A stretch of 35,396 nt of DNA, from the NCBI RefSeq assembly GCF_025353065.1, contig NZ_JANXRJ010000030.1, positions 1 through 35,396 on the forward strand, in the 5' to 3' direction. Below the pieces are notes generated by a model. It did not search any database. It worked only from the letters and a program-made list of their open reading frames with translations, and was not told the origin of the DNA. The DNA comes from Lapillicoccus sp. Lineage in GTDB: Bacteria; Actinomycetota; Actinomycetes; Actinomycetales; Dermatophilaceae. The translations under genes and the position numbers were made by a program. Of this stretch, positions 32,734 through 35,396 are shown piece by piece. The stretch's first letter is position 1. Each line of letters starts with the position of its first letter.

Positions 32734-32815
32734 GTCTCGGATGGTCCTCCCCTTGGCGGTGGAGCGGAGCGGATTGCCCGAAGCGGAACTGGAGTCGGAG
32801 CCGCGGCCCGTGTCG

Positions 32816-33616
32816 TCAGGTGGTGTAGGTCAGGGCCCGAAACCGTTGCAGCAGAGCCAGGTCGACGGTCGAGGGGTCGACCTCGATGCGTTGATAGAGT
32901 CACAGGAGCAGGTCGGACGCGCGTCCCGAGATCGTCGGGAGGCCCTCGGTGGCGCCCACGCACTCGGTAGCCGCCCGCATCGTTCCCGGCGTGGCACCGT
33001 CGGTGATCCGCCAGACTCCGGGGCCGTCGGTCCCCGCGGCGGCGCCGGTGTCGGTGCAGCGCAGGCCGAAGGAGCCGGCCAGGACCGGTGCTCCCGCGTC
33101 GGCCGGGTCGACGTCGGACGAGATCGAGACCTCGAGGAACTCGTCGATCGCGTCGGCCGCCACCTCGGGCGTGATGGAGAAGGGCGTGATGGTGACGGTA
33201 GCTCCGGTCGCGCCGGTTGCGTCGGCGACGTCGCAGTGGTGGACGGCGATCTCCTGCACCTAGTGACGGATGACGAAGGCTGCGTCCTGATGACCAGGCG
33301 CCCACGTCCACACTCGCGTCCTCGGGTCGACCGCTTCGAGAACCCGCACCAGGCGGCGGGCACCCGCCTCGAAGGTCGCTACCAGCTCGTCGTCGCCCAC
33401 CCGTTCGGGACGGACCAGAGTGTCCCCCGGTTGGTCGGTGATCCGCTGCTCGACGATCGTGGCCCAGTACCAATGGACGTCGATGACATGGGCGACGAGA
33501 TCGGCGACCCAGCCCGGGCAGTGGCGCACGTCCGCCTCGAGGCGGCCGCGGGCGGCGGCGGCGAAGCCTTCGCTGTGGCTCGTGATGGCGGCGAGGCAAT
33601 CGGTGGGGGAGAGCAT
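32816..33616 (-). pseudogene. Maleylpyruvate isomerase/mycothiol-dependent family protein with two in-frame stops
   Basis: One continuous frame starts at ATG 33616 (MLSPTDCLAAITSHSEGFAA) and ends at TGA 32816-32818. It is broken by TAG at 33260-33262 and TGA at 32900-32902. The pieces line up with the DinB-like family found near mycothiol metabolism: HCPGWVADLVAHVIDVHWYW, then VQEIAVHHCDVAD after the first stop, and GRASDLLL-stop-LYQRIEV at the second. Relatives often have Trp at the second position, so TGA is probably a changed TGG. No frameshift is needed. It is either a recent pseudogene or read through; the former is more likely. It is divergent from kbl. Confidence 0.8.
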
Positions 33617-33749
33617 CGTTTCACTGTAGGACCGGCCACCCACAGTGCTGTGGTCCCGCCGACGGCGACCGGCTAGCGTCACCAGGAAGACCTGCCCGCT
33701 GACGGCAGGCGCTCGAGGCAGAACCGACGGAACCCGAGGAGCCCACCCC

Positions 33750-34937
33750 ATGTACGGATCGGTCCAGGACGAGCTCGCCACCACGTTGCAGGAGATCCGC
33801 GCCGCGGGCCTCTACAAGACCGAGCGCGAGCTCACGTCGCCGCAGTCGGCACACGTGACGACGCTCAGGGCGAAGGCACTCAACTTCTGCGCCAACAACT
33901 ACCTCGGGCTGGCCGACCACCCCGACGTCGTCGCCGCGTCGAAGCGGGCGCTCGACGAGTGGGGCTTCGGGATGGCGTCGGTGCGGTTCATCTGCGGCAC
34001 CCAGACACCACACACCGACCTCGAGGCCCAGATCTCGACCTTCCTCGGCACCGAGGCGACGATCCTCTACTCCTCCTGCTTCGACGCCAACGGCGGCGTC
34101 TTCGAGGTGCTCTTCGGTGCCGAGGACGCGATCATCTCCGACGCCCTGAACCACGCCTCGATCATCGACGGCGTCCGACTCTCCAAGGCCCAGCGGTTCC
34201 GTTACCGCAACGCCGACATGACCGATCTTGCCGCGCAGCTCGAGGCGGCGAAGGACTGTCGGCGCAAGGTGGTCGTCACCGACGGCGTCTTCTCGATGGA
34301 CGGTTCGTATGCTCCGCTCGAGGCGATCTGCGACCTCGCCGAGGCGCACGGGGCCATGGTCTTCGTCGACGACTCGCACGCGGTCGGGTTCGTGGGAGAA
34401 GGGGGCCGGGGCACGCCGGAGCTCTTCGGGGTCCAGGACCGGGTCGACATCCTCACCGGCACGCTGGGCAAGGCGCTGGGAGGTGCGTCGGGGGGCTACG
34501 TCAGCTCGCACCGTGAGGTGGTCGACCTGCTGCGCCAGCGATCGCGGCCCTACCTCTTCTCCAACTCCGTCGCGCCGTCCGTGGTGGCCGGCTCGGCCGC
34601 TGCTCTGGAGATGGTCGCGTCGTCGGGGGAGCAGCGGGAGGTGCTCCGACGCAACAGCGAGCTCTTCCGGTCGCTGATGACCGACGCCGGTTTCGACCTG
34701 CTGCCAGGGTCGCACCCGATCACGCCCGTGATGTTCCCCGGGGAGGATGGCGCGCGCCGGGCGGCGGCCGTGGCCGACCACATGCTCGACAACGGCGTCT
34801 ACGTCGTCGCCTTCTCGTATCCCGTTGTGCCACAGGGCAAGGCGCGAATCCGGGTGCAGCTCTCGGCGGCCCACTCCGAGGAGGACGTCCGCGCCTGCGT
34901 CGCGGCTTTCGTGGGGGCGCGCGAGGCCGTGGGCTGA
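33750..34937 (+). CDS. kbl: 2-amino-3-ketobutyrate CoA ligase (glycine C-acetyltransferase)
   Basis: A PLP enzyme of the alpha-oxoamine synthase family that splits 2-amino-3-ketobutyrate with CoA into glycine and acetyl-CoA, the second step of threonine breakdown after Tdh. The 395-residue protein has [30 protein letters not shown] and the Schiff-base Lys241 in [15 protein letters not shown]. The ATG at 33750 is preceded by GAGGA and gives [13 protein letters not shown]; the upstream open frame is not coding. tdh and kbl are often adjacent, but here two genes on the other strand separate them. Confidence 0.95.
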   Translation: MYGSVQDELATTLQEIRAAGLYKTERELTSPQSAHVTTLRAKALNFCANNYLGLADHPDVVAASKRALDEWGFGMASVRFICGTQTPHTDLEAQISTFLGTEATILYSSCFDANGGVFEVLFGAEDAIISDALNHASIIDGVRLSKAQRFRYRNADMTDLAAQLEAAKDCRRKVVVTDGVFSMDGSYAPLEAICDLAEAHGAMVFVDDSHAVGFVGEGGRGTPELFGVQDRVDILTGTLGKALGGASGGYVSSHREVVDLLRQRSRPYLFSNSVAPSVVAGSAAALEMVASSGEQREVLRRNSELFRSLMTDAGFDLLPGSHPITPVMFPGEDGARRAAAVADHMLDNGVYVVAFSYPVVPQGKARIRVQLSAAHSEEDVRACVAAFVGAREAVG

Positions 34938-34975
34938 CCACTCCTGCTCCGTGTCCGTGGCTCGCGTCCAGACGC

Positions 34976-35055
34976 CGTCACCTGCCCGGTTCTGTCCGGC
35001 CGGGTGGTGTGGCGCGCTGGCATACGTCGTCACCTGCCCGGTTCTGTCCGGCCGG
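34976..35055. repeat. Two exact 28-bp direct repeats
   Basis: Exact 28-bp copies at 34976-35003 and 35028-35055, each containing CACCTGCCCGGTTCTGTCC and the CCGGCCGG palindrome. Their starts are 52 nt apart. A GGCATAC motif lies between them. They sit in the gap after kbl. With only two copies this is not a CRISPR. Confidence 0.85.
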
Positions 35056-35112
35056 CCTGTGTGGCGGCCCGTGTGGAGGGTGCTGATCTTGCCGCTCCGA
35101 GCGTGCTGGTGG

Positions 35113-35133
35113 CCCCGCCCTGGTGGGGCGGGG
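35113..35133 (-). terminator. Hairpin downstream of the HNH gene
   Basis: CCCCGCCC (35113-35120) and GGGCGGGG (35126-35133) with a 5-nt loop, 3 nt beyond the stop codon of the minus-strand HNH gene. Confidence 0.75.
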
Positions 35134-35136
35134 TGG

Positions 35137-35396
35137 TCAGGTGGGCCAGGTGGGCCAGATGGGCCAGGTGACGGTGGTGGCGGTGATGGTGGCGGTGAGG
35201 TCGCGGTCGGGGACGAGGGTGTGGTGGCGGGGGCAGAGGGCGGCGCCGTTGAGGTAGGAGGTGGGGCCGCCGCGGGACCACCAGGCGTTGTGGTGGACGT
35301 GGCACCAGCCGCCGGGCAGGGTGCACCCGTTCCAGGTGCAGTGTGTGTCGCGGCGCAGGATGGCGGTGCGGAGGGGGCCGGTGAACAGGCGTCTGC
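35137..35396 (-). CDS. HNH endonuclease, C-terminal part (5' end outside window)
   Basis: The last 86 codons of a minus-strand gene that runs off the right edge. The HNH nuclease domain shows RRLFTGPLRTAILRRDTHC, then a zinc-finger-like CTWNGC, the HNH core WCHVHHNAWWSRGGPT, and LCPRHHTLVP. This is typical of the DUF222/13E12-type HNH proteins present in many copies in actinobacterial genomes. The C-terminus is a WPT/WPI repeat from a 9-bp tandem repeat. The stop TGA is at 35137-35139. Confidence 0.85.
   Translation of the reverse strand, partial: RRLFTGPLRTAILRRDTHCTWNGCTLPGGWCHVHHNAWWSRGGPTSYLNGAALCPRHHTLVPDRDLTATITATTVTWPIWPTWPT

Noticed and set aside
34976-35055. Possible CRISPR or att site pair
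   Set aside because: Only two repeats, and no cas gene or integrase nearby.
1-35396. tRNA, rRNA, insertion sequences or prophage genes
   Set aside because: No cloverleaf, ribosomal RNA core, transposase, integrase or phage structural gene was recognised by reading; a covariance or profile search was not possible.

Overview
The window is high-GC (about 70%) actinobacterial chromosome. The amino-acid sequences, the actinobacterial-only mycofactocin pathway, many GTG starts and the end of a DUF222-type HNH gene suggest a relative of the Intrasporangiaceae/Dermatophilaceae. The family assignment is an inference; no 16S rRNA is present. No tRNA, rRNA, CRISPR array or insertion sequence was seen.

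Layout. 1-1828: 3' part of rpsB, then tsf. 1868-4934: a tandem/inverted repeat, a purine-type phosphoribosyltransferase (-), a FetB-family permease (+) and two overlapping GAF-ANTAR antiterminator genes (+). 5000-11111 (-): a mycofactocin biosynthesis operon, read mftA-mftB-mftC-mftE-SDR-mftF-mftD, with mostly overlapping genes. 11421-16549 (+): mno (NDMA-dependent nicotinoprotein alcohol dehydrogenase), a MoxR ATPase, a VWA/CoxE protein and an mftM-like methyltransferase. 16886-20478 (-): an iron-type alcohol dehydrogenase followed by an mnoS/mnoR-like histidine kinase and response regulator. 20719-23108 (+): pyrH-frr-cdsA, then a proline-iminopeptidase-like hydrolase (-) and rlmN (+). 26003-30770 (+): a secreted beta-helix protein and two acyl-CoA dehydrogenases. 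30796-34937: tdh and kbl of threonine catabolism, separated by a methyltransferase and a pseudogene on the other strand. The right edge holds the 3' end of an HNH endonuclease gene.

How the genes work together. The central 5-20.5 kb reads as one alcohol-oxidation module. MftA is the precursor peptide, MftB the chaperone and MftC the radical-SAM maturase; MftE, MftD and MftF cleave, oxidise and glycosylate the product, and MftM probably methylates the glycan. Mno and the in-operon SDR are likely users of the redox cofactor, and the sensor kinase/regulator pair likely controls alcohol induction. The MoxR/VWA pair, both with histidine-rich segments, sits directly behind mno and may mature or reactivate that metal-dependent enzyme. 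This is the most interesting untested idea here. The module lies between tsf and pyrH, which are adjacent in many actinobacteria.

Other recurring features are short tandem repeats (9, 12, 14, 15, 18, 22 or 24 bp), often in frame, and strong over-representation of the heptamer GGCATAC/GTATGCC.
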